From Roseibium sp. MMSF_3544 (GTDB lineage Bacteria; Pseudomonadota; Alphaproteobacteria; Rhizobiales; Stappiaceae): 64,000 nucleotides of DNA. This document shows, piece after piece, positions 9,305-18,154 of this stretch (position 1 is its first letter; each line of letters begins with the position of its first letter). Where the stretch lies: positions 124,001 to 188,000 of the forward strand of contig NZ_JASHKA010000012.1 in NCBI RefSeq assembly GCF_030732845.1. The letters run 5' to 3'. The position numbers and the translations under genes were made by a program. Below the pieces are notes generated by a model. It had not been told where the DNA came from and did not search any database. It saw only the letters and a program-made list of their open reading frames with translations.

Positions 9305-9388
9305 CGCCCTTTGCCGGCGGCACCGTGCCGCCGGCACATCCTGCCCAAGCCGCCTCAACGGCCGAATAACCAGATTCCGGAGTTCCGC

Positions 9389-10933
9389 ATGACGGACCCC
9401 ACACACGCGGCGGAGACCGTCCTCAGGCTGGACGGAATCACCAAGCGCTTTGGCGAACTCACGGCAAACGGCGACGTCTCGCTCGACCTTAAGGAGGGCG
9501 AGATCCTGGCCCTTCTGGGCGAAAACGGTGCTGGCAAGACGACCTTGATGAACATCCTGTTCGGGCACTACGTCGCCGACGAAGGCCGGGTGCTGATTGC
9601 GTCCCGCGGGACAGGATTAAGTGAACTTGAAGCCGGGTCGCCGCATGCGGCGCTTGAAGCCGGTATCGGCATGGTCCATCAGCATTTCACGCTTGCGGAG
9701 AACCTGAGCGCGCTCGACAACATTGTGCTTGGCACCGAAAACCTGACCGCATTGACCTCTGCGCGCAAACCTGCCCGCCAGAAACTTGAGGAGCTGATTG
9801 CGCGTTCCGGCTTGACCGTGCCCTTGGACGCCCGGATATCGCAGCTTTCCGTCGGTGAAAAACAGCGCGTGGAAATCCTGAAGGCGCTCTACCGCGATGC
9901 TCGTGTCCTGGTTCTCGACGAGCCGACCGCCGTGTTGACCCCACAGGAATCGGACACTTTGTTCGCGACCCTGAAGAAACTCGCGGCCGACGGGCTCGCC
10001 ATCATTTTCATCTCCCACAAGCTTGCAGAAGTGATTGCCTCGTCTCATCGCGTCGCCGTCTTGCGAGGCGGACGTAAAGTGGCCGATCTTCCAACTGCTG
10101 AATGCGATCTGCGCAAGCTGGCCGAACTGATGGTCGGACATGAGATTGTTGAAACGGTGCGCAGCAAGGGATCGCCCGGGGCGCCTCTGCTTGTGCTTGA
10201 CAAGGTTACGGCGGGAAGCGGGCGCGATGCCCTTTACGATGTCGACCTCACCTTGATGTCGGGAGAAATTCTTGGGATCGCAGGCGTCTCGGGCAATGGT
10301 CAAACCATGCTCGCGCGCGTTATCTCCGGTCTCAAGACCCCGGCATCCGGAACGATGACCCTTGCAGGCAACAATGAAACCGGTGCAAACGCCCGCAAAA
10401 TGATTGACGAGGGCCTCGCCCGCATTCCCGAGGACCGCCACCACGACGGTATTGTCGGGGCCATGAGCGTTTCGGAGAACCTTGCAATTGAATCCATCCG
10501 GAAGCCCCAGAACCAGCGCTTTGGATTGCTTCGTTTTTCCGCAATGCGCGAAACGGCGCGGCGGTTGATCAATGCCTACGATATTCGCTGCCAGGGGGAG
10601 GACAGCCAGGCCAGGTTGCTGTCAGGCGGCAACATTCAGAAAATTGTGCTAGCGCGCACGCTGGATCCGGAACCCAAGGTGGTTCTTGCTGCACAACCGT
10701 CCCGCGGCCTAGACGTCGGCGCGACGTCGGACGTGCACAAGCGTCTTCTGGCGGCAAGAGACCGGGGCGCAGGTGTCATTCTGATTTCAGAGGATCTCGA
10801 TGAATTGATGCGCCTGTCGGACCGCATCGCGGTGATACACCGCGGCAGGCTCTCGGCTGCGGACCCGACCGAAAGCCTTGATCGCGGCACGCTCGGATTA
10901 CGCATGGCCGGCCAGAGCGGGGAAGCTGCATGA
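9389..10933 (+). CDS. ABC transporter ATP-binding protein with two nucleotide-binding domains (NupA-like)
   Basis: A 514-aa protein with tandem ABC domains, as in sugar and nucleoside importers of the RbsA/NupA type. Domain 1 has Walker A GENGAGKTT, signature LSVGEKQR and Walker B VLVLDEPTA. Domain 2 has a degenerate Walker A (GVSGNGQT), signature LSGGNIQ and AAQPSRGLDVG where the catalytic Glu-type position is altered, a common asymmetry in this family. The start is ATG 9389; the open frame upstream is not used. Its stop overlaps the first permease start by four bases (ATGA). Confidence 0.93.
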   Translation: MTDPTHAAETVLRLDGITKRFGELTANGDVSLDLKEGEILALLGENGAGKTTLMNILFGHYVADEGRVLIASRGTGLSELEAGSPHAALEAGIGMVHQHFTLAENLSALDNIVLGTENLTALTSARKPARQKLEELIARSGLTVPLDARISQLSVGEKQRVEILKALYRDARVLVLDEPTAVLTPQESDTLFATLKKLAADGLAIIFISHKLAEVIASSHRVAVLRGGRKVADLPTAECDLRKLAELMVGHEIVETVRSKGSPGAPLLVLDKVTAGSGRDALYDVDLTLMSGEILGIAGVSGNGQTMLARVISGLKTPASGTMTLAGNNETGANARKMIDEGLARIPEDRHHDGIVGAMSVSENLAIESIRKPQNQRFGLLRFSAMRETARRLINAYDIRCQGEDSQARLLSGGNIQKIVLARTLDPEPKVVLAAQPSRGLDVGATSDVHKRLLAARDRGAGVILISEDLDELMRLSDRIAVIHRGRLSAADPTESLDRGTLGLRMAGQSGEAA

Positions 10934-12012
10934 TCCGATTTGAACCGCGCCCGCCAGCCTCCGTCTCGCGAATGCTTGGCGTTTCCCTTGCCGCTGCCGT
11001 GGCCGCTCTTGTGCTCGCCGCCATTCCCATGCTCTTTGCGGGCCTGTCCGTTTTTCAGGCTTATGGGCTCATGGTCAAGGGCGCCTTCGGCTCCCTGTTT
11101 GCCTTTACCGAGATGCTGACACGCGCGACACCGTTGATCCTAACCGGACTTGCCGCGGCGGTTGCCTTCAGGGCCAAACTCTGGAACATCGGTGCCGAAG
11201 GACAGCTTTATGCAGGCGCGCTCGCAGCCGTCGCAGTCGGCACGGGCGCCATTGCTGCCCCAACTTTCATTCTCATACCCATTGTGGTCGTTGCAGGAGC
11301 CCTGGCAGGCGGTCTGCTCATGCTCGGCCCGACACTCCTGAAAACCCGTCTGGGCGTGGACGAGGTCGTTACGACGCTGCTGCTGAATTTTATCGTCCTG
11401 CTCTTCGTGCAGATGATGCTGGAGGGCCCCATGCAGGACCCCATGGGGATGGGCTGGCCGCAGTCGGAACCGATCCTCGACGAAGCCGCCCTGCCCAAGC
11501 TGCTCGACCGCATGCGGATCCATTGGGGCCTTGTCCTTGCACTGGCCGCTTCGCTTGGCGTCTATTTCCTGCTCAAACGAACCGTCTGGGGGTTTGAAAT
11601 CCGGGCCGTCGGTGAAAACGCGGCAGCGGCTCGCCACGCCGGGATCCCGGTCACGGCCACCTTTATTCGCGTCGGCCTGCTGTCCGGCGCACTTGCCGGC
11701 CTTGCCGGGGTTGGAGAGGTCGCCGGGCTGAAAGGCTATCTCACGGCGGACCTTTCGCCAGGATTTGGGTATTCCGGCATCGTCGTCGCCATGCTTGCGG
11801 GCCTGTCGCCTATAGGCGTTGTCTTTGCAGCCCTCTTCATTGCCAGCATCTTTGTTGGAGCGGACTCCATGTCCCGAGCCACCGGCGTCTCCAACTATCT
11901 GGCGGACCTGATCGTTGCGATGGCGCTGTTGTGCGTCCTGGTCTCCGGTCTGTTCCTGCGCTTCAAGGTGAAATTCATTACCGCCCCCTCAGCTAAGGAG
12001 ACCGGCCGATGA
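10930..12012 (+). CDS. ABC transporter permease (nucleoside/BMP type, first subunit)
   Basis: A 360-aa inner-membrane permease of the BPD_transp_2 family with about eight to ten hydrophobic segments. It carries the family-typical AKLWNIGAEGQLYAGA segment near residues 79-94 and GVDEVVTTLLLNFI near 142-155. It overlaps both neighbours by four bases, showing tight translational coupling. It pairs with the second permease to form the membrane channel energised by the upstream double ATPase. Confidence 0.92.
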   Translation: MIRFEPRPPASVSRMLGVSLAAAVAALVLAAIPMLFAGLSVFQAYGLMVKGAFGSLFAFTEMLTRATPLILTGLAAAVAFRAKLWNIGAEGQLYAGALAAVAVGTGAIAAPTFILIPIVVVAGALAGGLLMLGPTLLKTRLGVDEVVTTLLLNFIVLLFVQMMLEGPMQDPMGMGWPQSEPILDEAALPKLLDRMRIHWGLVLALAASLGVYFLLKRTVWGFEIRAVGENAAAARHAGIPVTATFIRVGLLSGALAGLAGVGEVAGLKGYLTADLSPGFGYSGIVVAMLAGLSPIGVVFAALFIASIFVGADSMSRATGVSNYLADLIVAMALLCVLVSGLFLRFKVKFITAPSAKETGR

Positions 12013-12953
12013 TCGAAATCATCGACATTCTCTTCTCCGCCAATTTCTGGGCAGCGGCCTTGCGTATCGCAACGCCATTGATTTTTGGTGTGATCGGCGC
12101 GTTGATCTGCGAACGCGCAGGGGTGCTCAACCTCGGCATCGAGGGAATTTTCACCGCAGGTGCAATGGCCGGCTGGATGGCGGTCTGGCTCGGCGCCGGC
12201 CTGTGGGGCGGTGTCCTGGTTGCCGCCTTTGCCGGCGCGGTCTTCGGCCTGATCCATGCAATCCTGACTGTGCCACTCGGGCTCTCCCAGCACGTTTCGG
12301 GGATAGGCGTGACGCTGTTTGCAACGTCCCTGAGCTATTTCATCTACCGGACCGCCTTGCCGGACGTGTCCTCCCCGCCCCGGATCGACGCCTTCCAGCC
12401 GCTGGACATTCCAGTTTTGAGCGAATTGCCGTTCATTGGTCCGGCTCTGTTTCAACAGACGCCTCTGACCTTCCTGGCCCTGTTCCTGGTACTTGCGACG
12501 GCTTACGTTCTCTACAGAACCCCACTCGGCCTTGCCATCCAGGCCGTCGGTGACAATCCGGCAGCGGTTGAATCGCAGGGGCTGTCCGTTTACGCGATCC
12601 GCATGGGAACCGTTGTTGCCGGTTCTGCAATCATGGCGCTTGGTGGCGCCTTCCTGACGATGTCCGCGTTCGACGCGTTTTTCTTCGGCATGGTCAACGG
12701 GCGCGGCTGGATCTGTATCGCGCTCACGGTGTTCGCCTCCTGGCGTCCTGGCAAGGCCTTGATCGGCGCCCTGCTTTTCGGAGCATTCGATGCCTTCCAG
12801 GTGCGTCTTCAGACAGAAGTCGGCAGCTTCATCCCCGGCCAGGTCTTCCTGATGATGCCCTATATCCTGTCGATCGCGGCGCTGATCGTTGTGGCAAGGC
12901 GGGCCGATTATCCGCGCGCACTGCTCGTTCCGTATTTCAAGGGCCAACGCTAA
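12009..12953 (+). CDS. ABC transporter permease (nucleoside/BMP type, second subunit)
   Basis: A 314-aa permease with RAGVLNLGIEGIFTAGA near residues 35-51, the second-subunit counterpart of the motif in the preceding gene, and GLSQHVSGIGVTLFATSLSY further on. About eight membrane segments are visible. It starts inside the stop of the first permease (ATGA) and is followed after 11 bases by the cytosine deaminase, so all five genes form one operon. Confidence 0.92.
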   Translation: MIEIIDILFSANFWAAALRIATPLIFGVIGALICERAGVLNLGIEGIFTAGAMAGWMAVWLGAGLWGGVLVAAFAGAVFGLIHAILTVPLGLSQHVSGIGVTLFATSLSYFIYRTALPDVSSPPRIDAFQPLDIPVLSELPFIGPALFQQTPLTFLALFLVLATAYVLYRTPLGLAIQAVGDNPAAVESQGLSVYAIRMGTVVAGSAIMALGGAFLTMSAFDAFFFGMVNGRGWICIALTVFASWRPGKALIGALLFGAFDAFQVRLQTEVGSFIPGQVFLMMPYILSIAALIVVARRADYPRALLVPYFKGQR

Positions 12954-12964
12954 GGTAACACCCG

Positions 12965-14257
12965 ATGACACTTGATCTTCTGGTTAAGAATGCAAACCTG
13001 CACGACGGGCGAACCGGGATCGACATCGCCTGCAAGGACGGACGGATCGAGGCTGTCGAGGCAGGTATCAACGCTGAAGCTGGCGAGACCATTGACGCTG
13101 CCGGCAAACTTGTGTCGCCGCCCTTTGTCGACAGTCATTTTCACATGGACGCGACGCTCTCACTCGGGCTACCGCGCATGAACCGCAGCGGCACGCTGCT
13201 CGAAGGAATTGCGCTTTGGGGGGAACTCAAGGAATTCCTGACCGTCGAGGCCGTTGCCGAGCGCGCCCTGAAATACTGTGACCTTGCCGTTTCGCAGGGC
13301 CTCCTGGCAATCCGCACCCATGTTGATGTCTGCGACGACCGCCTGACCGGCGTCAAAGGGCTGCTGGAAGTCCGCGAGAAGGTCAGGGATTACATCGATC
13401 TGCAGCTTGTCGCCTTCCCGCAGGATGGCCTTTACCGCTCGGCAAATGCCGAAAAAAACCTCATCACGGCGCTCGACATGGGCGTCGACATTGTCGGCGG
13501 CATCCCGCATTTCGAACGTACCATGGACGACGGCGCCCGGTCGGTCGCCAGATTGTGCGAAATCGCCGCCGAACGCGGGCTTATGGTCGACATGCATTGC
13601 GACGAGACGGACGACCCGATGTCGCGCCATATCGAAACGCTAGCCTATGAAACGCAGCGGCTCGGGCTTCATGGCCGCGTTGCCGGGTCTCACCTCACCT
13701 CCATGCACTCCATGGACAATTACTACGTCTCCAAGCTGCTCCCGCTGATCGCCGAGGCCGAGGTGCACGCGATCGCCAATCCACTGATCAATATTACGCT
13801 GCAGGGCCGCCACGACACCTACCCCAAGCGGCGCGGCCAGACCCGTGTGCCGGAACTGCGCTCTTACGGCGTCAACGTCTCCTTCGGCCACGACTGCGTG
13901 ATGGACCCATGGTACTCCATGGGCTCCGGCGACATGCTGGAAGTGGCTTCCATGGGTTTGCACGTTGCCCAGATGACCAGCCGTGACGACATCCGCTATG
14001 CCTATGATTGCGTCACGGCGCATCCGGCAAAGGCTATGGGGCTTGAAGGCTACGGTCTGGAAAAGGGATGCAAGGCCGACTTCGTGGTGCTTCAAGCTCG
14101 GGACAAGATTGAGGCAATCCGGCTGAAAGCGACCCGGCTGAAGGTGGTCAAGGGTGGCAAGGTCATCGCCGCGACACCGGAACGCACAGCTGACCTTTTC
14201 CTCACGGACCGGCCGTCGACAGTCGATCCGAGCAGTTATGCGCCGAACGAGGACTAG
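12965..14257 (+). CDS. codA: cytosine deaminase / amidohydrolase (CodA-like)
   Basis: A 430-aa amidohydrolase that probably deaminates cytosine to uracil. Metal and substrate residues of the CodA family are visible: HFH at 58-60, Gln153 in AFPQDG, His211 and Glu214 in HCDE, His243, and Asp310 in FGHDCVMDPWY. The segment after Asp310 (WYSMGSGDMLEVASMGLHVAQ) matches the CodA pattern closely. It ends the import operon, so the transporter probably brings in cytosine or a related nucleoside. Closely related enzymes act on creatinine or isoguanine, so substrate choice is likely but unproven. Confidence 0.85.
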   Translation: MTLDLLVKNANLHDGRTGIDIACKDGRIEAVEAGINAEAGETIDAAGKLVSPPFVDSHFHMDATLSLGLPRMNRSGTLLEGIALWGELKEFLTVEAVAERALKYCDLAVSQGLLAIRTHVDVCDDRLTGVKGLLEVREKVRDYIDLQLVAFPQDGLYRSANAEKNLITALDMGVDIVGGIPHFERTMDDGARSVARLCEIAAERGLMVDMHCDETDDPMSRHIETLAYETQRLGLHGRVAGSHLTSMHSMDNYYVSKLLPLIAEAEVHAIANPLINITLQGRHDTYPKRRGQTRVPELRSYGVNVSFGHDCVMDPWYSMGSGDMLEVASMGLHVAQMTSRDDIRYAYDCVTAHPAKAMGLEGYGLEKGCKADFVVLQARDKIEAIRLKATRLKVVKGGKVIAATPERTADLFLTDRPSTVDPSSYAPNED

Positions 14258-14293
14258 GAGACGGACCCAAAAAGTTCACCGTGATTGAAAAGG

Positions 14294-14325
14294 CAAAAAA
14301 ATATGCCGGCAGGTGCCGGCATATT
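14294..14325. terminator. bidirectional terminator between codA and the chemoreceptor gene
   Basis: A perfect 11-bp stem (14300-14310 with 14315-14325) closes a four-base loop (AGGT). A run of A at 14294-14300 gives a T tract on the minus strand, so it best terminates the converging chemoreceptor transcript; it can also end the codA operon. Confidence 0.85.
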
Positions 14326-14345
14326 GTCTTCTGGAAGGTCTGTCG

Positions 14346-16472
14346 CTAGGCGGCGGCAACCGCCTTCAGAAACCGGTCGACCGTTTCACGAAGTTCAGTC
14401 GACCGCTCGTTAACGTCGGTCGAAGCACCCAGAACCTGGCTTGCGGAAGAACTCGTCACCTGGGCTTTTTCCGAAATCGACACAATGGTTTGCGCGACAT
14501 CCTGTGTGCCCCGTGCAGCATCCTGGACGTTGCCCGAGATTTCGTTAGTAGCAGCACCTTGCTGTTCAACTGCAGCTGCAATCGTTCCGGTGTACTCGTC
14601 GACCTTGCCCATGGTGTCCGTGATACCGGCAATGGCAGAGACCGCTTCCTTGGTGGCAGCCTGAACTTCGGTGATCTGCCCTTCGATTTCCTCGGTTGCC
14701 TTCGCCGTCTGTGTCGCAAGTTCCTTGACTTCCGAAGCAACGACCGCAAATCCGCGACCGGCCTCTCCGGCCCGCGCAGCCTCAATGGTCGCGTTGAGTG
14801 CAAGCAGATTGGTCTGTTCCGCGATCGCGGAAATCAGGTTGACCACATCGCCGATCCGCTGCGCCGATTCGGCCAGGCCTTCGATCTTTGTGTTGGTATC
14901 AACTGCTGCCTGGGACGCGCTGCGCACGATCTCGGTCGTCGACTGCACCTGGCGCCGGATCTCCTGGATCGACGCAGACAGCTCTTCGGACGCGGACGCG
15001 ACTGTCTGAACGTTCGTCGAAGCGGTCTCGGAGGCGGCGGAGGCATTGGTCGCTTCATGGGCAGTTTCGTCTGCAACCCCGTTCAGGTCTTCGGCGGCAA
15101 CCCGCATTTGCTCACTGTTGCTGTAGACTGCATCAAGCATCTGCGTGACGTCCGTCCGGAACTCCGAAATCAGCTCGGCGACCGCCGCGGACTGACGCTC
15201 CTGTTCAAGCGACGTTTCTCGCTGCGCCATCTCAAGGCGTTCACGTTCCAGGGCGTTTTCACGAAAGACGCTGACAGAGGCGGCCATAGCACTGATTTCG
15301 TCGTTGACCGATTGCGTGGGAACGTCAACGCTCGTATCGCCGCCCGCGAGCTTGTCCATGATCTCGCTAAGGGACGAGATCCGCCCGGACAGACCACGTG
15401 CGAGCAACAATCCGAAAAGCCCCGCCACGACGGCACAGGCAAGTGCCATCGCAATAATCCAGTTCCTGAGCGTGCTCAGAGGCGCCAGCACCTCGTTCGC
15501 TCCCTGGACGACGACGACGGCATATTGCTGACCAAAGGCCGAAATCGGGACAATTGCGGCAAACACATCCTGACCGTTCAGGTCGTTGATGCGCGTGAAA
15601 GTGCTTTCCCCGCCCATCGCGGCAAGGATTTCCGGAGCAGCATATCGATCGCTCAGGATTTCAGAGGCATCAGGCGAACGCAGGCTGTCATTCATTGCAA
15701 GACCAGCTTGGTTGACCAGGAGCGTATCGCCAGTGTCTCCAAGTCCGGAGAACTTGCCGAGCAGCGAAGTGACTTCCTCGGTGGGTGCCTCGTAGACCGC
15801 AAGACCAATTATTTTTGAGCCGACCGAGATCGGTGCAGCCATGAAACCGGTCGGTTCGTTGTCGCGCCCGGGGTAGTTCACCGGGTCATAGACCAGAAGC
15901 GTATCCTGTCCGCCGGAAACAATTTTTTCGTAAGCATCGGCCAGTGGCGTGTCCTGCCACTCTCCCGATTGCAGATTTACGCCAAAGTCGTGAAGCTTGC
16001 GGGCACTGTAGATCACCTCGCCGTTCAGGTTCACAAGCTTGAGATCGGGAAACTGGTTGGCATCGGCAAAGTCACGCAGCGGCGTGTGGTGCTTTGCATG
16101 CGCCTTGTCGTAGGGCTTTCTTCCCGCCTTGACGAGCTGATCTCTTTCCCCGGGAAGGTGCGGGTTGTCCGTGACGTAGATTTTTGTCAGGACTTGCGAG
16201 GCCTTGTCCTTGTACTTCGCCCATGCACTTTCGAACGCGCTATAGGACGCGCGAAGTGTTTTGCCTTCGACGTGTCCTTCAATCGTTCGTTGCTTGCCGC
16301 TGTAAAACTCCAGCAAACTGTCGCGGCGGCTTTCCGCCAGCGCCATCAATCGTTGCTCTGCTTGTCCGCGCACGGTGTTTGCGCTTGAAACGTAACTTGC
16401 AATGCCCACACCGGCAGAACAAAGAAGCGCTATGCCAAGCACGAGCGCCGGAAGTTTTGCTGCAACTTTCAC
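14346..16472 (-). CDS. methyl-accepting chemotaxis protein with Cache-like periplasmic domain
   Basis: A chemoreceptor of about 708 aa: N-terminal membrane helix, a periplasmic region of about 310 aa, a second helix ([18 protein letters not shown]), HAMP, and the signalling domain with the hairpin tip [19 protein letters not shown] and [15 protein letters not shown]. The start is taken as the GTG at 16472 ([12 protein letters not shown] follows) because a GGAG site lies seven bases before it. An ATG at 16520 would add 16 residues, lacks a ribosome site and would place a strong hairpin inside the gene. The sensor region has helical and PAS-like stretches. It follows a periplasmic sensor-like gene in the same operon. 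The ligand is unknown. The C-terminus ends KAVAAA, with no CheB/R pentapeptide. Confidence 0.9.
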   Translation of the reverse strand: MKVAAKLPALVLGIALLCSAGVGIASYVSSANTVRGQAEQRLMALAESRRDSLLEFYSGKQRTIEGHVEGKTLRASYSAFESAWAKYKDKASQVLTKIYVTDNPHLPGERDQLVKAGRKPYDKAHAKHHTPLRDFADANQFPDLKLVNLNGEVIYSARKLHDFGVNLQSGEWQDTPLADAYEKIVSGGQDTLLVYDPVNYPGRDNEPTGFMAAPISVGSKIIGLAVYEAPTEEVTSLLGKFSGLGDTGDTLLVNQAGLAMNDSLRSPDASEILSDRYAAPEILAAMGGESTFTRINDLNGQDVFAAIVPISAFGQQYAVVVVQGANEVLAPLSTLRNWIIAMALACAVVAGLFGLLLARGLSGRISSLSEIMDKLAGGDTSVDVPTQSVNDEISAMAASVSVFRENALERERLEMAQRETSLEQERQSAAVAELISEFRTDVTQMLDAVYSNSEQMRVAAEDLNGVADETAHEATNASAASETASTNVQTVASASEELSASIQEIRRQVQSTTEIVRSASQAAVDTNTKIEGLAESAQRIGDVVNLISAIAEQTNLLALNATIEAARAGEAGRGFAVVASEVKELATQTAKATEEIEGQITEVQAATKEAVSAIAGITDTMGKVDEYTGTIAAAVEQQGAATNEISGNVQDAARGTQDVAQTIVSISEKAQVTSSSASQVLGASTDVNERSTELRETVDRFLKAVAAA

Positions 16473-16490
16473 AGAATTCTCCAGAATGTT

Positions 16491-16513
16491 GCGGGAAGGC
16501 CGTGCCTTCCCGC
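16491..16513 (-). promoter_or_regulatory. intercistronic stem-loop in front of the chemoreceptor gene
   Basis: A perfect 10-bp inverted repeat (16491-16500 with 16504-16513) with a three-base loop lies between the stop of the periplasmic sensor gene and the preferred GTG start of the chemoreceptor. On the minus strand no T run follows it, so it is more likely an mRNA-stabilising or attenuating hairpin than a full terminator. Confidence 0.6.
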
Positions 16514-16522
16514 ATGTCATGA

Positions 16523-17095
16523 TCAGAGGTTTTCGACGTTGACGCCGAATGTCACGGCGCCGATTGTTTCGCCGCTCGCCGGATCGACAACCGGAACGCT
16601 GACCTGACTCTGAAGTGTCTGTGTGCTGTCGTCTTCTTCAAGTTCGCTGATATGGACGGCACCCTTGCCGACCGAGTAAGTTTCCTGCCACTTGGCTTCG
16701 TCACCCTGCCAGTAATCGGAGGTGACTTCGCTCTGGCCGACATTGAGGCCTTTGGCGTCCATGACGAAGATTTCGGTAAAGAGACCGTCGCTACCTTCCT
16801 GCACGCCGGCAAGATGGACGGACAGGTCTTTTTCCATGACCGCATCGATCATCGGCTGGTCGACTGCCTCGGCTTCAGCACGCCAGGTGGTGTCCAGTTC
16901 GTCGATCTTTGCCTGCTCGTAAGCACCAGTCTCGCCATTTTGCGCCTTGACGGCTGCAATCACCTCGGCAGAAGACGCAATCTCGGCGATCTGTCCGGAT
17001 GCCAGAGACTTGAGTTCGGATTCAAATTCATTCGCGGTTGCCGCACCGGCAAAAAGCACACAAAACGCTGTTGTATAGAAGAGATGCTTCATCAT
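16523..17095 (-). CDS. exported Cache/PDC-like sensor protein, stand-alone
   Basis: A 190-aa secreted protein with a signal peptide ([20 protein letters not shown], cleavage about residue 22) and no further membrane segment or signalling domain. The mature part has a PAS/Cache-like fold pattern: a helical N-terminus, then [25 protein letters not shown] and a C-terminal [21 protein letters not shown] strand pair, as in the periplasmic halves of chemoreceptors and histidine kinases. Two adjacent ATGs (17095, 17092) are possible; the AGGGAG site fits the second slightly better. It precedes a chemoreceptor in one operon, so it may act as a periplasmic ligand partner. That role is inference. Confidence 0.75.
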   Translation of the reverse strand: MMKHLFYTTAFCVLFAGAATANEFESELKSLASGQIAEIASSAEVIAAVKAQNGETGAYEQAKIDELDTTWRAEAEAVDQPMIDAVMEKDLSVHLAGVQEGSDGLFTEIFVMDAKGLNVGQSEVTSDYWQGDEAKWQETYSVGKGAVHISELEEDDSTQTLQSQVSVPVVDPASGETIGAVTFGVNVENL

Positions 17096-17276
17096 TCACT
17101 CCCTAGGTTATTCCCGGGAACAGATTTGCGCAGCCGAATTAAAAATCAGTGTATGCATTATCTTATTCTTGAATCATCTCACGATTTTATCCGCATCATG
17201 CGAATTATACTGAGAAGTACAGTAGTATTATTTTTTCAATTATTCAATTTTTGATTGTATTTTTCAATCAAAGGGA
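17096..17276. promoter_or_regulatory. A+T-rich upstream region of the sensor/chemoreceptor operon
   Basis: This 180-base stretch is far more A+T-rich than the genes around it and contains the likely promoter of the minus-strand sensor-chemoreceptor operon. A perfect 7-bp inverted repeat, TTGATTG at 17251-17257 and CAATCAA at 17265-17271, separated by seven bases, could be a regulator site. No ORF is visible. Confidence 0.45.
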
Positions 17277-17300
17277 ATAAGGGGTGGGAGCACCCCTTAT
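17277..17300 (-). terminator. hairpin downstream of the His-rich exported protein gene
   Basis: A perfect 10-bp stem (17277-17286 with 17291-17300; ATAAGGGGTG / CACCCCTTAT) with a GGAG loop starts 10 bases past the stop of the minus-strand gene. The following minus-strand bases are only moderately T-rich, so the terminator is likely but not textbook. Confidence 0.65.
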
Positions 17301-17309
17301 AATTGCACG

Positions 17310-18068
17310 TCATTTCACCCGCCCTGGCAAGCTGAGATCACCTGAGGCGATGTCAAACACATCGGCGACACACAAGAGTGGCGCGTGGATGTTCTGGTTG
17401 ACGCGAAGGGCCGATGTGACCCCGTCATAGGATATGGTCTCAACAGGCACCGTATCCTCAAACGCGACATTGATCGTGATTTCAGGCCCATCCAGAACCG
17501 GTGAAAATCCGGGGCTGTCGATATAGATCGGCAATCCCGGCCAGGTCGCGGGCATCTTTGGCCGGGCGTTATCCGGAATATCCAGAACCGACAGCGCTCC
17601 GTCGCCGCACTCATTCGTCTGGGCCAGCACGACCCAGTGCGAATGCCAGACGGCTCCGTCATTTGCCAGGTCACCGTCACCGTCTTCATCGAACAGCGGC
17701 GTGTCGTCAAAGTCGGGATGACTGGTTGCAACAAGCGCCAGGATGCCGTCGGCCCCTTCAAATCCGACGCTTTCGGGAGGCAGAGACGTTGGCCACACAT
17801 AAGCCTCAACCGGCGCGCCCGCCAATTGGCCCGCTTTTTCCGGGACGGTGGCGCCCGCAGTCCCTTTCAAGGTCATGTGAAAGGTCACGATCCTGCCGTC
17901 ACGGTGAACGTGTGCAGCAAGAATGTCGTAGTTTGCATCCACCGCAGTGTTTTCGGGCGAGAGGACGGCGTCTTCCTGGTGAAGCGCGTGATGTTCGTGG
18001 CCACCTCCGGCAAACGCTGTCGCGGACAGACCGGCCAAAATCAAACTTCCAAGGATTGGTTTCAACAT
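17310..18068 (-). CDS. exported His-rich protein of unknown function
   Basis: A 252-aa protein with a clear signal peptide (MLKPILGSLILAGLSATAFA) cleaved before GGGHEHHALHQED, a His-rich segment at residues 21-33 that could bind a transition metal. A calcium-loop-like acidic segment DEDGDGDLANDG lies at 127-138. Two Cys (about 154 and 233) could form a disulphide. No membrane anchor or known enzymatic motif is seen. It diverges from a MarR regulator, and an inverted repeat between them suggests control by that regulator. I do not recognise the family; metal handling in the periplasm is a guess from composition. Confidence 0.75.
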   Translation of the reverse strand: MLKPILGSLILAGLSATAFAGGGHEHHALHQEDAVLSPENTAVDANYDILAAHVHRDGRIVTFHMTLKGTAGATVPEKAGQLAGAPVEAYVWPTSLPPESVGFEGADGILALVATSHPDFDDTPLFDEDGDGDLANDGAVWHSHWVVLAQTNECGDGALSVLDIPDNARPKMPATWPGLPIYIDSPGFSPVLDGPEITINVAFEDTVPVETISYDGVTSALRVNQNIHAPLLCVADVFDIASGDLSLPGRVK

Positions 18069-18102
18069 GGGAATTCTCCAGTTCGAGGATGCTTCTCTTT
18101 TA

Positions 18103-18145
18103 GTAGCGACTCGAAACTATTGCAAGTTTAATTTCGACTCGCTAC
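18103..18145. promoter_or_regulatory. inverted repeat operator candidate between the His-rich protein and marR-like genes
   Basis: Two 14-base arms, 18103-18116 (GTAGCGACTCGAAA) and 18132-18145 (TTTCGACTCGCTAC), are inverted repeats with one mismatch and a 15-base A+T-rich spacer. They fill the 86-base divergent gap and end nine bases before the regulator start. Position and symmetry suit autoregulation by the MarR-like protein and control of the divergent gene. Confidence 0.65.
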
Positions 18146-18154
18146 ATTCAAGTC

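Noticed and set aside
14313..15818. Open frame of 501 codons on the plus strand
   Set aside because: It is antisense to the chemoreceptor gene, has no ribosome site and the translation has no recognisable fold.
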